In this document: positions 53,282-61,880 of the stretch, piece after piece
Layout of the letters: every line of letters starts with the position of its first letter
Numbering within the stretch: the first letter of the stretch is position 1
NCBI GenBank assembly: GCA_964348015.1
Contig: CAYGBC010000058.1
Coordinates: forward strand, 32,404-96,403
DNA: 64,000 bases
Reading direction: 5' to 3'
Source: SOIA01 sp964348015
GTDB taxonomy: Bacteria; Acidobacteriota; Aminicenantia; Aminicenantales; Aminicenantaceae
Position numbers and translations under genes: made by a program
The notes under the pieces: generated by a model
Told to the model about the DNA's origin: nothing
Seen by the model: the letters and a program-made list of their open reading frames with translations, nothing else
Database searches by the model: none

Positions 53282-53830
53282 TCAATACTTGTGAGCCAGT
53301 CCGACATACCCCCCGTTATTGGCGCGGACGATGTCATCCCAACTTTCTTCAGCAGTGAGAGGGGCTTTGCTTATTCCATCCTTTCCCGAGCTGAACAGGT
53401 CAAAGTCCGTGTTGAGAGGGATCAGAAATCTGTCTTTTCTCCATTTTCCTTCAATGTCTGTTTTATCTAAGCCAAAGATAACAAGGTACTCGTAAGGATT
53501 TCCCCAGGGATCCGTGGCGTTCGGCTCTCCGATCTCTGTGAGATCGTTGGGAAGCCTTCCGTTGTCGATCATGAAATCCTCGATTTTCTGCCCCATGATA
53601 GCGACTTTCGAAATAGCCTGGTTCACTCTTGCTTTGTACAGTGTATTCGAGTAAATGGGCACTCCCACAGCCATAAGAGTTCCGATGATGGCGATGCCGA
53701 GAAGCAGCTCTATTAAAGTCATGGCCCTGCGGCATCTTCGTTCCTTCCTGTGAACAGAAGGAATCGGAGTAAAAAGCCACTCGGGCAAAAAAGATCGCTT
53801 CGTGACAATTATTCGCAAGCCTTTTCGCAT
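53282..53830 (-). CDS. Type II secretion/type IV pilin-like protein (pseudopilin)
   Basis: 182 residues with a long basic leader (about 36 residues) and a prepilin-type N-terminus RRA-MTLIELLLGIAIIGTLMAVGV, with the conserved Glu at +5. The residue before the cleavage site is Ala instead of the usual Gly. The C-terminal part (ATDPWGNPYEYL, then SSGKDG) resembles GspG-type major pseudopilins with their calcium-loop region. No other secretion genes are adjacent; it precedes HD-GYP receptor A by 15 bases. AGGG lies before the ATG. Confidence 0.8.
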   Translation of the reverse strand: MRKGLRIIVTKRSFLPEWLFTPIPSVHRKERRCRRAMTLIELLLGIAIIGTLMAVGVPIYSNTLYKARVNQAISKVAIMGQKIEDFMIDNGRLPNDLTEIGEPNATDPWGNPYEYLVIFGLDKTDIEGKWRKDRFLIPLNTDFDLFSSGKDGISKAPLTAEESWDDIVRANNGGYVGLAHKY

Positions 53831-54391
53831 GATTCCCTACCCATTCAAGACCGTCTGCGGTCTCCTTTTATTTTTACTCCCTTTTAAACGCGTGGAACGG
53901 CTTTGAGTGATTGAAAGCATTTGGAATCACTCATTCCAGTCCGCGTCCTTCCTTGGCGTTTGCTGGAGAATTTTATCATGAAAAAATCAAAAAAGTCAAA
54001 GCGTAAAAGCGGAAAATCGCACTTCAAGGGATAAATTTCACCCAGTGAAACCCAACCCCACTTCTATCCGGAGACAAAACTCACCCCCCCGCGCTGTGAT
54101 CTCGTGCTGTGAACTTAAAGGCATACGATCTTAAAAGTGTCTTAAGGAATGAATTCGCTCCCCTGAAAAATGTTTCGAAAAGGGAACTCTTCGGATCTGC
54201 GAGTCTGGATGAGGATTCACAGGGCCTCAGGAATACGACAACACTCCAGGAAAAAAAATCATCTCCAATAGCCTTTTTTAACAGTGCGCAATCCCCTTTT
54301 TGGGTGAGAATTACCGAAGGAAAAATCACTGCAAAAATCATCGCAAGAGGCTATATTTTCACAGAGAGATTTTTCCTTTAGGTCGAGCTCA
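53831..54391. other. Intergenic stretch with one tiny possible ORF
   Basis: A plus-strand mini-ORF at 53978-54034 (MKKSKKSKRKSGKSHFKG, 18 codons) has GGAG ten bases upstream. A 90-codon plus-strand frame (54109-54381, GTG start) and a minus-strand frame on the same DNA have no recognisable domain, Shine-Dalgarno or promoter and are not called as genes. Confidence 0.4.
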
Positions 54392-54844
54392 TCAGAAATA
54401 AAATCTCGCGCCGATACTTCCCGTAAACTCGAAACTCATACCCGGAATGAGGTCGAGCACGGGTCCGATCTCCAGAAAGAGATCCAGGGGGGCTTTCTCG
54501 AACATGTAGCATATACCGACCGGAAACCGGGCGCCGAAGGTTGTTTCTGGATCGGTCCTGAACCTCATTCCTATTCCGAAATAGAGCGGAAGCCGGCCGC
54601 TTTCCACCTCAAAAAGACTGAAGTTGTGATGCAGATAATCGGCATGCAGATGAAAGGAGCCGCCTTGGCCGAATGCCCAGGCGACAGCCCCGTCAATCGC
54701 TGAATGGCTCCCTATCCATTTCTTCGCGCTGATTCCCGTGGGTTCTCCCAGAATTATTCCTAATCCGACACCTTTATCCTGAGCGTGCGCTGCTCCCGCA
54801 CACAGCAGGATGATTAATGGGAGCATCCAAACTGCTTTTTTCAT
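54392..54844 (-). CDS. Outer-membrane beta-barrel-like protein
   Basis: 150 residues. Signal peptide about 1-22 (LPLIILLCAGAAHAQ), then Gly/aromatic alternating strands (VGLGIILGEPTGISAKKW, FGIGMRFRTD, SIGARFYF) ending in Phe, as in small outer-membrane barrels. Family not certain. AGAGGAGG precedes the ATG at 54844, which decides the start over a longer frame to 54940 that overlaps the HAMP gene. Confidence 0.78.
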   Translation of the reverse strand: MKKAVWMLPLIILLCAGAAHAQDKGVGLGIILGEPTGISAKKWIGSHSAIDGAVAWAFGQGGSFHLHADYLHHNFSLFEVESGRLPLYFGIGMRFRTDPETTFGARFPVGICYMFEKAPLDLFLEIGPVLDLIPGMSFEFTGSIGARFYF

Positions 54845-54917
54845 TGTTGAACCTCCTCTTTGTGGACGGCAATTTTTTTTTATAGATCCATAATCTGTTT
54901 TATATTTCAGGAGATCG

Positions 54918-55538
54918 TTATTCTTCTTTTTCCTCATCACTCAACCGGAAATACCCGACCTGACCGTTGAGGCTTTCCAGACGCTTGCGGTGAATTTGGA
55001 GGTTTTGTCTGATTTCTTTTTCATTCATACTCTTTTTGTCGACTGATTGTTCTAACTTTTCTAATGACTGGATAGAATCCATGCAAGCTGTCTGGACGCT
55101 TTCCCATTTTTTTGCGAGAACATCTATCATTTGATTTAATTTCTGTGCCTCGGGATCCAGATAGTCTTTTTTTCTCAGACGGACGAGAAAGTTCAGTTTT
55201 CCTTCGGATATCTTCTCGAAAGCCCACTTGAACCTGAAAAGTGGACCGACCACACGATGGAATGCTCTCCAGGAGTGAAGTCCCGTAACGAAGATAAGGC
55301 CGAGGATCATGATCCAGAATCGTGAGTAGAGAAGAAGAATCCTCTGAGATGCCGCTTGCCTCAGCTCGAAGCTCGCCTCTTCATCATTCATTATGAGGAC
55401 ATCCGGAACAAACAGAAAAACGGCCACTAAGATCACCGCGATCATTCCGTAGGCGAGAATAATCCCAAGGAATTTATACTGGAGTGGCCTGTTGATGACA
55501 GAATACAACCGCCGTTTTTTTCTTTTTTGCTTTTTCAT
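54918..55538 (-). CDS. Two-helix membrane protein with HAMP-like domain
   Basis: 206 residues: basic N-terminus, membrane helices at about 24-45 and 73-92, then a HAMP-like segment (HRVVGPLFRFKWAFEKISEGKLNFLVRLRKKD, split) and a coiled coil to the C-terminus. It resembles truncated chemoreceptor or kinase stalks without an output domain, often seen beside pilus or cyclic-di-GMP genes. AGGAGG precedes the ATG. Possibly an accessory of the HD-GYP receptors (inference). Confidence 0.75.
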   Translation of the reverse strand: MKKQKRKKRRLYSVINRPLQYKFLGIILAYGMIAVILVAVFLFVPDVLIMNDEEASFELRQAASQRILLLYSRFWIMILGLIFVTGLHSWRAFHRVVGPLFRFKWAFEKISEGKLNFLVRLRKKDYLDPEAQKLNQMIDVLAKKWESVQTACMDSIQSLEKLEQSVDKKSMNEKEIRQNLQIHRKRLESLNGQVGYFRLSDEEKEE

Positions 55539-55717
55539 GCGTCCTCCTGTAACCGACGGAAAGTATGCTCAAAAGCAAGAGTCCTTTTCATCGGCATTAT
55601 GTGGACCAATTGTTTCACTTTGCTCAGTCGGCGTTTAATGATCCTTTCTATGAAGACAATTTGATTTTTTTGGGGAAGGCTCTTCCGATATGTTGATGAG
55701 AAAAATATGGTAGTCAT
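55535..55717 (-). CDS. Possible small basic protein (60 aa)
   Basis: A minus-strand frame of 60 codons beginning MTTIFFSSTYRKSL. Its stop overlaps the HAMP gene start (ATGA) and it contains that gene's Shine-Dalgarno. The coupling favours translation, but no Shine-Dalgarno precedes its own ATG and no domain is recognised. It may be chance. Confidence 0.3.
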   Translation of the reverse strand: MTTIFFSSTYRKSLPQKNQIVFIERIIKRRLSKVKQLVHIMPMKRTLAFEHTFRRLQEDA

Positions 55718-55762
55718 GCTTTTCTGAGATGTGTTCTCGGATAGTTGTTTGATTCCCCTTTC

Positions 55763-56140
55763 TTAATTCTTTGCCTTTATCCAGATCACTTCAGGTTGGT
55801 TCTGGAATCTGACTGTTCCTCCATTCTCAGGATTGAAGTAGAAGGAGAACTTGAACTCTTTGCCTTCAATATTCACATAAGTGACTGTGTACAGGATTTC
55901 TGCAGTATCGGGAACCTTTTCTTGATTTATCTTTTTGATCGTGTGAGCGTTGACTTCTCCTCTCAGAGTTCCGAAGATGATCTTCTCTTGTGTGAGTTCG
56001 AAAAAAGCCCTCTCATATTGGGAGTCAGTTCTTTTCCATGTCCCTATCAATTCATCCGGGAAATCCGCTTTTTTCACGCATCCATCGAGGAAAGCCACCA
56101 TGAAGATGACGAGCACAGCAAATATTTTTTTTGATTTCAT
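55763..56140 (-). CDS. Small lipoprotein, paralogue B
   Basis: 125 residues beginning MKSKKIFAVLVIFMVAFLDGC with lipidation at Cys21, then FPDELIGTWK and the same strand pattern as paralogue A at 50666-51046. Function unknown; a lipocalin-like fold is possible. The ATG overlaps the stop of the 70-codon gene upstream (ATGA), so it is expected to be translated with HD-GYP receptor B. Confidence 0.75.
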   Translation of the reverse strand: MKSKKIFAVLVIFMVAFLDGCVKKADFPDELIGTWKRTDSQYERAFFELTQEKIIFGTLRGEVNAHTIKKINQEKVPDTAEILYTVTYVNIEGKEFKFSFYFNPENGGTVRFQNQPEVIWIKAKN

Positions 56141-56349
56141 TTGAGTCCCCCCTTGGCTCCTGAAGAGCCGGAAGATATATGGAAAGCGATTGGCAGCCGG
56201 CGCACAGAATCCATCAGCTCCTCCTTGAAAAGACTGGAGAAAATGTTTTTTTTGCCAGTTGCTCGCTGGGAAATCCTATCTTTTTGGATTCCATCAAGGA
56301 TGTTCATCCGTTTTCTCTGGGCAGACGGCAGAAAACCTTTTTTGTCCAT
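56137..56349 (-). CDS. Small hypothetical protein between receptor B and lipoprotein B (70 aa)
   Basis: Begins MDKKGFLPSAQRKRMNIL. GGAGGG lies a few bases before the ATG at 56349 and the stop overlaps the lipoprotein start by four bases (ATGA). Both support a coupled gene. Basic, Ser/Gly-rich at the C-terminus, no domain recognised. The paralogous module A has no counterpart. Confidence 0.5.
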   Translation of the reverse strand: MDKKGFLPSAQRKRMNILDGIQKDRISQRATGKKNIFSSLFKEELMDSVRRLPIAFHISSGSSGAKGGLK

Positions 56350-56350
56350 T

Positions 56351-58459
56351 CTATTTCCCTCCATCTGAGGCCATCACATTCAGGAAGGCGTTTACGACTT
56401 GAGGATCGAAATCCCTGCCAGCGCTTTCTTTTATTATTCCCAATGCATCGTTTGTGTCAAATGCTTTTCTGTACGGCCGGTCAGAGGTCATGGCTTCGAA
56501 AGCATCGGCCACGGCAAAGATACGCGCGCCCAGGTTTATGGATTCTCCTTTAAGCCCGCCTGGGTATCCCTTTCCGTTGAAGCGCTCATGATGCTGAAGG
56601 ACGATCGGAATGATCTGGGAATAGGCAGAGATGGGCTCGAGGATCCGTGCGCCAAGTTGGACATGTTTCTCCATGGTTTTTCTCTCTTCAAGTGTCAGTT
56701 TTGCGGGTTTATCCAGAATTTCAGGCGGTATACCGAGCTTTCCGATGTCGTGGAGCAGGCCTCCTTGGTTCAGATGGTGAATATCTGTGTCAGAAAGCTT
56801 CATGCTCTCTGCAATTTTTACGGCCAGTTTTGTACTCCGTTCGGAATGTCCTGCGGTCCAGGAGGATTTGGCGTCGATCGTACGGGCCAGGGCTGTTAGT
56901 GTTCCCATGTTCAGCTCGTTCAACTCCTCAACCAATCGGGCGTTCGAGAAAGCCACGGCCACCTGATTTGCCAGTCGGCGCGCATTTTCGAGGTCTTCCT
57001 GTGAAAACTTGGGCGGCTTGACGTAGCCAAGAGCGATGATTCCAGCCAGCCCGTCCTTGAGGAAAAGCGGAAGCACCAGGAATGATTTGATCCCCTGTTT
57101 AGCCTGAGGAGCGAGGTAATCGGGCAGATCCTCGACCTGTTTTATCCACAGAGTTTCTGGATTCTTCCTGAGGATCTGCAGCTCTTCTGCACTGATCTTG
57201 ATCTTCTCTTGAGGTTTGACTTTGTCACTCTGAGCTTCTCCGATGAAAGTCTGTGCGGTATCGTGAGAACCGGGATCGACGACGGTAATGCTTACACTCT
57301 TGCAGGGGAAAACTTCATGCACGCGGGCCACTAATGTGTTGACGATTTTTTCTGTATCCAGAACCGATAAAATAGCCCTGTCGATGTCCCCCATCGTGGC
57401 CAGGGCCTTAAACTGCTTCCTCAGCTGGCTGGCCATTGCGTTGAAGGAATCCGCAACTTCCTCGAATTCATCGCCGCTTGTGACTTTCACCCGGCTGTTG
57501 AAGTCTCTATGGGCGATGCGTTGAGTTCCCTCTTTAATCTTCTCGAGAGGGATCAAGCTCTTTCTTATCTGGATGGTGCTCAGGTACAGAACCAGCCAAA
57601 GAGATGCCAGGATCACAAAAGGAAATATCTTTTTGAGAAGTTCAGAGAACGGAAACATACCGGATTTATTCATGCTGGAAATGACCTTCCAGTCATCCGC
57701 TATAAACTGGTTGAACGGGACAGGACGGTATCCTGCCAAATACTTCTGTCCTCTGTATGTCCACTCGAATTGGGACGCATGTCTTTGTTTCATCTGGAGG
57801 ACGGCCTCCTCGGGAAAGGACAAGGGAGGAGAAAGAGTGGAAAAGAGTGGATTGTTCGATTGATCCAGAATGCAGAGGTTCGTATAGGCTGGCAGCGGGT
57901 AATCAGTTTCCCTGAATCCTAAAAATTGGGGATTCACCTCCGCCCAGAGAATTTCGCTTCTTCGGTTGTCCGGAAACAGAGAAGCGCCCATATAGATCCG
58001 CGCCCGGTTTTCCGGCAGGTATTCGGTTTTAATCAGAAATTCTCCGGAGTGAATGCTTTCCCGCTCATCTGGTGAGAGTTCAGGGGGATTGAAAAATTGG
58101 CCAAGAATAACTTCAGGACTTTCTTTCTCGGTAACGATCATGAGACCACTCAGACGTTCTTGGATGTAGGCGCTGAACTCTTCCGGGAGGCCCTGAAAAG
58201 ACAGAAAGGATTCGGTCCTGTGCATCGAAGCGATGATCTCGACATCATTGCGAATAAGATTCAGGTGCTTGGTGATATCATTTCCTATAGATTTGCTGAG
58301 CTCATGGATTTGCACCTCACTCTGATGATCGATCTCTTTGGTCACGAAGTTGTAATAGACTACGGCCAGGATCAACACAGGAATCATGGCGCAGGAAATG
58401 AAAAGCAGGAAGTACCGCTGGGCCACTTTGCTCCGGAAGAATTCCAGTCCGAGTTTCAT
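56351..58459 (-). CDS. Membrane HD-GYP receptor B (sensor-HAMP-GAF-HD-GYP)
   Basis: 702 residues with the same architecture as receptor A: membrane helix about 13-35, periplasmic Cache-like sensor, second helix about 280-300, HAMP, GAF and HD-GYP. LLHDIGKLGIP and ADAFEAMTSDRPYRK are intact; the GYP motif reads HHERFNGKGYP. DNA around the HAMP-GAF junction is nearly identical to receptor A (for example 52140-52260 and 57335-57460), while the sensors have diverged. This points to duplication followed by ligand change. Confidence 0.9.
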   Translation of the reverse strand: MKLGLEFFRSKVAQRYFLLFISCAMIPVLILAVVYYNFVTKEIDHQSEVQIHELSKSIGNDITKHLNLIRNDVEIIASMHRTESFLSFQGLPEEFSAYIQERLSGLMIVTEKESPEVILGQFFNPPELSPDERESIHSGEFLIKTEYLPENRARIYMGASLFPDNRRSEILWAEVNPQFLGFRETDYPLPAYTNLCILDQSNNPLFSTLSPPLSFPEEAVLQMKQRHASQFEWTYRGQKYLAGYRPVPFNQFIADDWKVISSMNKSGMFPFSELLKKIFPFVILASLWLVLYLSTIQIRKSLIPLEKIKEGTQRIAHRDFNSRVKVTSGDEFEEVADSFNAMASQLRKQFKALATMGDIDRAILSVLDTEKIVNTLVARVHEVFPCKSVSITVVDPGSHDTAQTFIGEAQSDKVKPQEKIKISAEELQILRKNPETLWIKQVEDLPDYLAPQAKQGIKSFLVLPLFLKDGLAGIIALGYVKPPKFSQEDLENARRLANQVAVAFSNARLVEELNELNMGTLTALARTIDAKSSWTAGHSERSTKLAVKIAESMKLSDTDIHHLNQGGLLHDIGKLGIPPEILDKPAKLTLEERKTMEKHVQLGARILEPISAYSQIIPIVLQHHERFNGKGYPGGLKGESINLGARIFAVADAFEAMTSDRPYRKAFDTNDALGIIKESAGRDFDPQVVNAFLNVMASDGGK

Positions 58460-58825
58460 ACTTTATTCTTTTGGTCGGTAATATTCTGCAATCCTAACAT
58501 CTTCCCCCGCGTCAGCACAAATCAAACTGCACTGATTGAGAGCTAATGTTAAGATTATCAGAACGCGAATATATTAATTAATATAAAAAGCCTCGCAGAT
58601 TCAATAACCTAAAAGGGTGAATTAGGGGATGATTTTTCACCCCCTTTTTCTACCTTTTAGGGGGAGAAGGTTTTTTCCTTGCGCAGGCATCTGTTTCGTA
58701 TGACACGAGATTTTTTTCTCTAATGTCTCCAGCCGGGCCATACGGCTGAAGTACAAACGCACGTTCAACCTAAAGTGACCTGGATTATTCGTAAAACCTG
58801 CCGACACTCAATTCCTTTTTCTCAA
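58460..58825. other. Non-coding stretch with palindromes and T-tailed hairpins
   Basis: TATATTAATTAATATA (58570-58585) is a perfect 16-base palindrome about 110 bases upstream of receptor B. AAAAGGGTGA...TTCACCC (58611-58642) is followed by CCTTTTT, and ACCTT/AAGGT (58652-58671) by a T-run. Both look like terminators on the plus strand, yet no plus-strand gene precedes them. Confidence 0.45.
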
Positions 58826-58885
58826 AAGGGGACAGTCCCTCTCTTTTTTAAATAAGGACTAAAAGGGACAGTCCCCATTTTTTCT
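58826..58885. repeat. REP-like palindrome pair
   Basis: Two palindromes, GGGGACAGTCCCT near 58838 and AGGGACAGTCCCC near 58864, face each other within a T-rich and A-rich frame. Each can form a GGGAC/GTCCC hairpin. Such pairs are typical remnants of RAYT-associated REP elements. Frames crossing them produce GTVPF peptide repeats that are not proteins. Confidence 0.6.
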
Positions 58886-58936
58886 AAATGTCGGCATCTT
58901 TTCCCCTTCGCGCGAGCCGTTCTCATAGCGGATGAG

Positions 58937-59176
58937 ATGACGCTCCAGAAACTGGATGATAAGGAAGCGGTCATGAAGATGATTCCGCTGTATTTCCAGG
59001 TCTTCAGGCATGTCACACACCTTAAAAGGCAGATCGCTTTTCAGGATTACCGCAAGATATACGAGACAATTTGGGAATCCAGGGCGCAGAGAGCGGGTTG
59101 GGATTTACAGATTGATATAAGGGGTGTAGAATGTATTTTCCGTTTCAAGCGGATAAATCCAGGTCAAGTCGAATAA
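58937..59176 (+). pseudogene. Possible remnant of an unidentified gene
   Basis: A 79-codon frame (MTLQKLDDKEAVMKMIPLY start) has protein-like composition and stays open upstream into the REP-like pair, which suggests a 3' fragment of a gene interrupted by the repeat. No family recognised. The promoter of the peroxidase gene lies inside its 3' end. Confidence 0.3.
59104..59132 (+). promoter_or_regulatory. Promoter of the cytochrome-c peroxidase gene
   Basis: TTTACA (59104-59109), a 17-base spacer and TAGAAT (59127-59132) give a predicted leader of about 60 bases with a GGAG Shine-Dalgarno before the ATG at 59199. Confidence 0.6.
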
Positions 59177-59198
59177 ATCATTAATGACGGAGAAAGAT

Positions 59199-60434
59199 AT
59201 GAAAGCCTTTAAAAAAATACTCGCTGTCACAACGCTTCTTATGGTGATAGTTGTTGTCGGATGCAAAAAAGAGGCCGAAGTAGCCGAACTCAATCTGAAG
59301 GAGCAGCTGGGAAAAAAGTTGTTTTTTGATGCCAGCCTGTCCACGCCACCCGGACAGTCCTGCGCGTCCTGCCACAGCCCCTTAGCCGGATGGACGGGTC
59401 CTGATTCAGATGTGAACAATACAGAGGTGGTCTATGAAGGCGCGGTCAAAGGTCGATTCGGGAACACAAAGCCGCCTTCCGCAGCCTATGTTGGAGATAG
59501 TCCGGTTATACACCGGGACGAGGAAGGAACCTTTGTCGGAGGCATGTTCTGGAATGGACGCGCATCGGGATTGGAATTGGGAGATCCTTTGACAGAACAG
59601 GCCATGGGACCTTTCCTCAACCCGCTGGAGATGAACAACCCGGATAAAAAGACCGTTGTCGATAAGGTGAGTGAATCAGACTATGTCGACCTTTTCGAAG
59701 AAGTCTGGGGAAAAAATTCATTAGATTTGAAAGATGTTGACGGGACATTCGAACGGATTGCCCGCTCGATCGCGGCCTTCGAGAGAAGTGCCGAGGTCAA
59801 CCCGTTCAGCTCCAAGTTTGATGATTTTTGGAAGAATACGGTGGATGCGGGTTTGGATGTGGAGTCGGTCGACGAGTCGAATTGGACAGACTACAAAAAC
59901 CTGGGTCTAGATGACGAAGAGGTTGAGGGTTTGATGCTGTTCAACACCAAAGGATTGTGTGCGGAATGCCATGTGATGACATCGGTCGCCGGTAAGCCGC
60001 CGCTGTTCACTGATTTTACTTACGACAACCTTGGAGTCCCTAAAAATCCTCAGAATCCCTTTTATCAAATGTCTGCGGAGTGGAATAAGGACGGTCAAAA
60101 TTGGGAGGACAGGGGTCTGGGGGCTTTCCTCGAGAAAACAACAGAATTCACCCCGTATGCGGCGGAAAACTTCGGCAAGCAGAAAGTGCCGACCTTGCGC
60201 AACGTGGATAAAAGACCCTACGGTGAATTTGTCAAAGCCTACGCCCATAACGGCTTCTTTAAATCCCTCAAGGATATCACTCACTTCTACAACACCAGAG
60301 ATATTGCCAGTGAGAACTGGCCCCTCCCGGAGATTAAGGAGAACGTCAATTCAGAAGAGCTGGGGGATCTTGGATTGACAGAGAGAGAGGAGGACTTGAT
60401 CGTCTTGTTCATGAAGACTCTCTCTGACAGATGA
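59199..60434 (+). CDS. Di-haem cytochrome-c peroxidase (MauG/CcpA family) lipoprotein
   Basis: Periplasm-facing enzyme reducing peroxide with electrons from small c-type cytochromes. From the ATG at 59199 it has 411 residues: lipoprotein signal ending at Cys22 (MVIVVVGC), haem motifs CASCH (about 54-58) and CAECH (about 256-260), and NPLEM and VPTLRNVDKRPY motifs typical of the family. An upstream ATG (59184) lacks a Shine-Dalgarno. Single gene; its presence suggests a peroxide-detoxification need in an otherwise anaerobe-like gene set. Confidence 0.9.
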   Translation: MKAFKKILAVTTLLMVIVVVGCKKEAEVAELNLKEQLGKKLFFDASLSTPPGQSCASCHSPLAGWTGPDSDVNNTEVVYEGAVKGRFGNTKPPSAAYVGDSPVIHRDEEGTFVGGMFWNGRASGLELGDPLTEQAMGPFLNPLEMNNPDKKTVVDKVSESDYVDLFEEVWGKNSLDLKDVDGTFERIARSIAAFERSAEVNPFSSKFDDFWKNTVDAGLDVESVDESNWTDYKNLGLDDEEVEGLMLFNTKGLCAECHVMTSVAGKPPLFTDFTYDNLGVPKNPQNPFYQMSAEWNKDGQNWEDRGLGAFLEKTTEFTPYAAENFGKQKVPTLRNVDKRPYGEFVKAYAHNGFFKSLKDITHFYNTRDIASENWPLPEIKENVNSEELGDLGLTEREEDLIVLFMKTLSDR

Positions 60435-60680
60435 TGAGAGACGTCTTCAGTTATCCCTCCTGCCGGGTTCATTCCCTAGGTTTGAGCTCAGCCTCCCATC
60501 CTTGAAATCATCCTGATGGATTCTGAGCGTTTAACCCGTTTCAAACAAATCACAACCAAAAGGCCAGTTTCCAGCAGTTTTTCCTGAAAATACTATGATG
60601 GAAACGAATCTCTTTGTTTTCATCTTCGATTCGCATTTTTTTAAATTTTCAAGAAGGGAAGAAAAATATGGCAGTGTTTT
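60435..60680. other. Intergenic stretch
   Basis: About 250 bases between the peroxidase stop and the next promoter. No gene, tRNA or strong hairpin seen. Confidence 0.5.
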
Positions 60681-60709
60681 TTGACACCAGAGATGTGGAG
60701 GCCTATATT
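60681..60709 (+). promoter_or_regulatory. Promoter of the propeller protein gene
   Basis: A perfect TTGACA (60681-60686), a 17-base spacer and TATATT (60704-60709). Predicted start near 60717, about 42 bases before the ATG at 60759. Rules out the longer frame beginning at 60681. Confidence 0.72.
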
Positions 60710-60758
60710 AATAATAGAGTCCGTGTCGAGAATGAAGAGTCGCGGATATGGAGGGAAC

Positions 60759-61868
60759 ATGAAAAGCCTGCCTATCATACTGAAATTTTCCGTGTTTATT
60801 TTTCTTTCGTTTTTGGTTTTCTCCTCTTCACCCCAGACAGAAGACATAAAGACTAAAATCGTTAACGGAGTTCCCACTGTGTATAATCCTAAAGTGCCGG
60901 CGTCTCTTCAACAGATCGTTCTTAAAGAAGATATAGTGATAGGCGGTGGGAACGAAACCGGAAAATACGCGCTCTCCGATATTCGGTCAGTTCAAGTAGA
61001 TGAAGAAGAAAATATCTACGTGCTGGATCTGAAGGATATACGGGTCAAGGTTTTTGACAAGACCGGAAAAGGGATCAGGATTTTTGGGAAAAAAGGCCAG
61101 GGATACGGGGAACTGCAGCTCCCGTACCGGATGTATCTGATCTCCGGGAAGGAACTGATGTTTTACGATATCTCCAACCGACGTATTTCCTATTTTTCTC
61201 TGGACGGGGAATGTCTCAGAGAAATTTCCACGAGAAATCAGATGTTCGACAGAACGATTACCGATTCCAAGGGGTACATTATCGGATATTTCTTTATTCC
61301 GGGAGAGATGTACAGACATGAATTGAAAAAGTTTGACCCGAAGCTCAATTCTGTTATGACTCTCGCTACTATAGAGGAGAAGAGGACACCCTATGTCATC
61401 GAGATGTTAGACACAACTCTCCAATTCAGATTGATGGAGAATGATAATATTGTATGGAGCCATCCCTCGACTTATGAATTGTATATTGTCAGTCCTGAAG
61501 GAAAGACGCTCCGCAAAATTGTGAGAGCGTATGATTCTGTGCGAATAACAGAGGAAGAAAGGAAGGAAATGATTGAAAGCCGGACCGTTCCTCCCGAGTA
61601 TAAAATTAAATTACCGGAATTTTACAATCCTCTCTATTATTTCCTGTGCGATGAGGATGGCCGCATATACGTCCGGACTTATGAAAGAGACGGTAAGGGC
61701 GGTTTTTATTATGATGTCTTCGATTCCGAGGGACGGTACATCGCCAAATTTTCTCTCCCTGGGAATGAGCTGATTTTTGTCGCCAAAAAGGATGCGATGT
61801 ACGCGGTCGTGAGTAGGGGGGGGAATGTATTTACCTCCGTGAAGAGATACAGCGTGGAGTGGCAGTAA
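60759..61868 (+). CDS. Secreted six-bladed beta-propeller protein
   Basis: 369 residues with a signal peptide (about 1-25). The repeated IYVLD-KD-RVKVFDKTGK and ISYFSLDGE type blades (about 75-340) fit the 6-bladed NHL/TolB-like propeller family abundant in Bacteroidota and Aminicenantes. GQGYGELQLPYR is the usual G-x-G-E-F-P-like turn. Ligand unknown. GGAGGG lies four to nine bases before the ATG. Convergent with the VWFA gene, 12 bases away. Confidence 0.82.
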   Translation: MKSLPIILKFSVFIFLSFLVFSSSPQTEDIKTKIVNGVPTVYNPKVPASLQQIVLKEDIVIGGGNETGKYALSDIRSVQVDEEENIYVLDLKDIRVKVFDKTGKGIRIFGKKGQGYGELQLPYRMYLISGKELMFYDISNRRISYFSLDGECLREISTRNQMFDRTITDSKGYIIGYFFIPGEMYRHELKKFDPKLNSVMTLATIEEKRTPYVIEMLDTTLQFRLMENDNIVWSHPSTYELYIVSPEGKTLRKIVRAYDSVRITEEERKEMIESRTVPPEYKIKLPEFYNPLYYFLCDEDGRIYVRTYERDGKGGFYYDVFDSEGRYIAKFSLPGNELIFVAKKDAMYAVVSRGGNVFTSVKRYSVEWQ

Positions 61869-61880
61869 AAAAATTCTGTT

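Noticed and set aside
54109..54381. 90-codon plus-strand ORF
   Set aside because: GTG start without Shine-Dalgarno, no domain, and an equally long frame on the opposite strand.
58822..59016. Minus-strand ORF ending in GTVPF repeats
   Set aside because: The repeats are translations of the REP-like palindromes, and no start signal is visible.
60681..60758. Upstream start for the propeller protein
   Set aside because: The extra codons coincide with a consensus promoter, and the signal peptide begins at the ATG at 60759.
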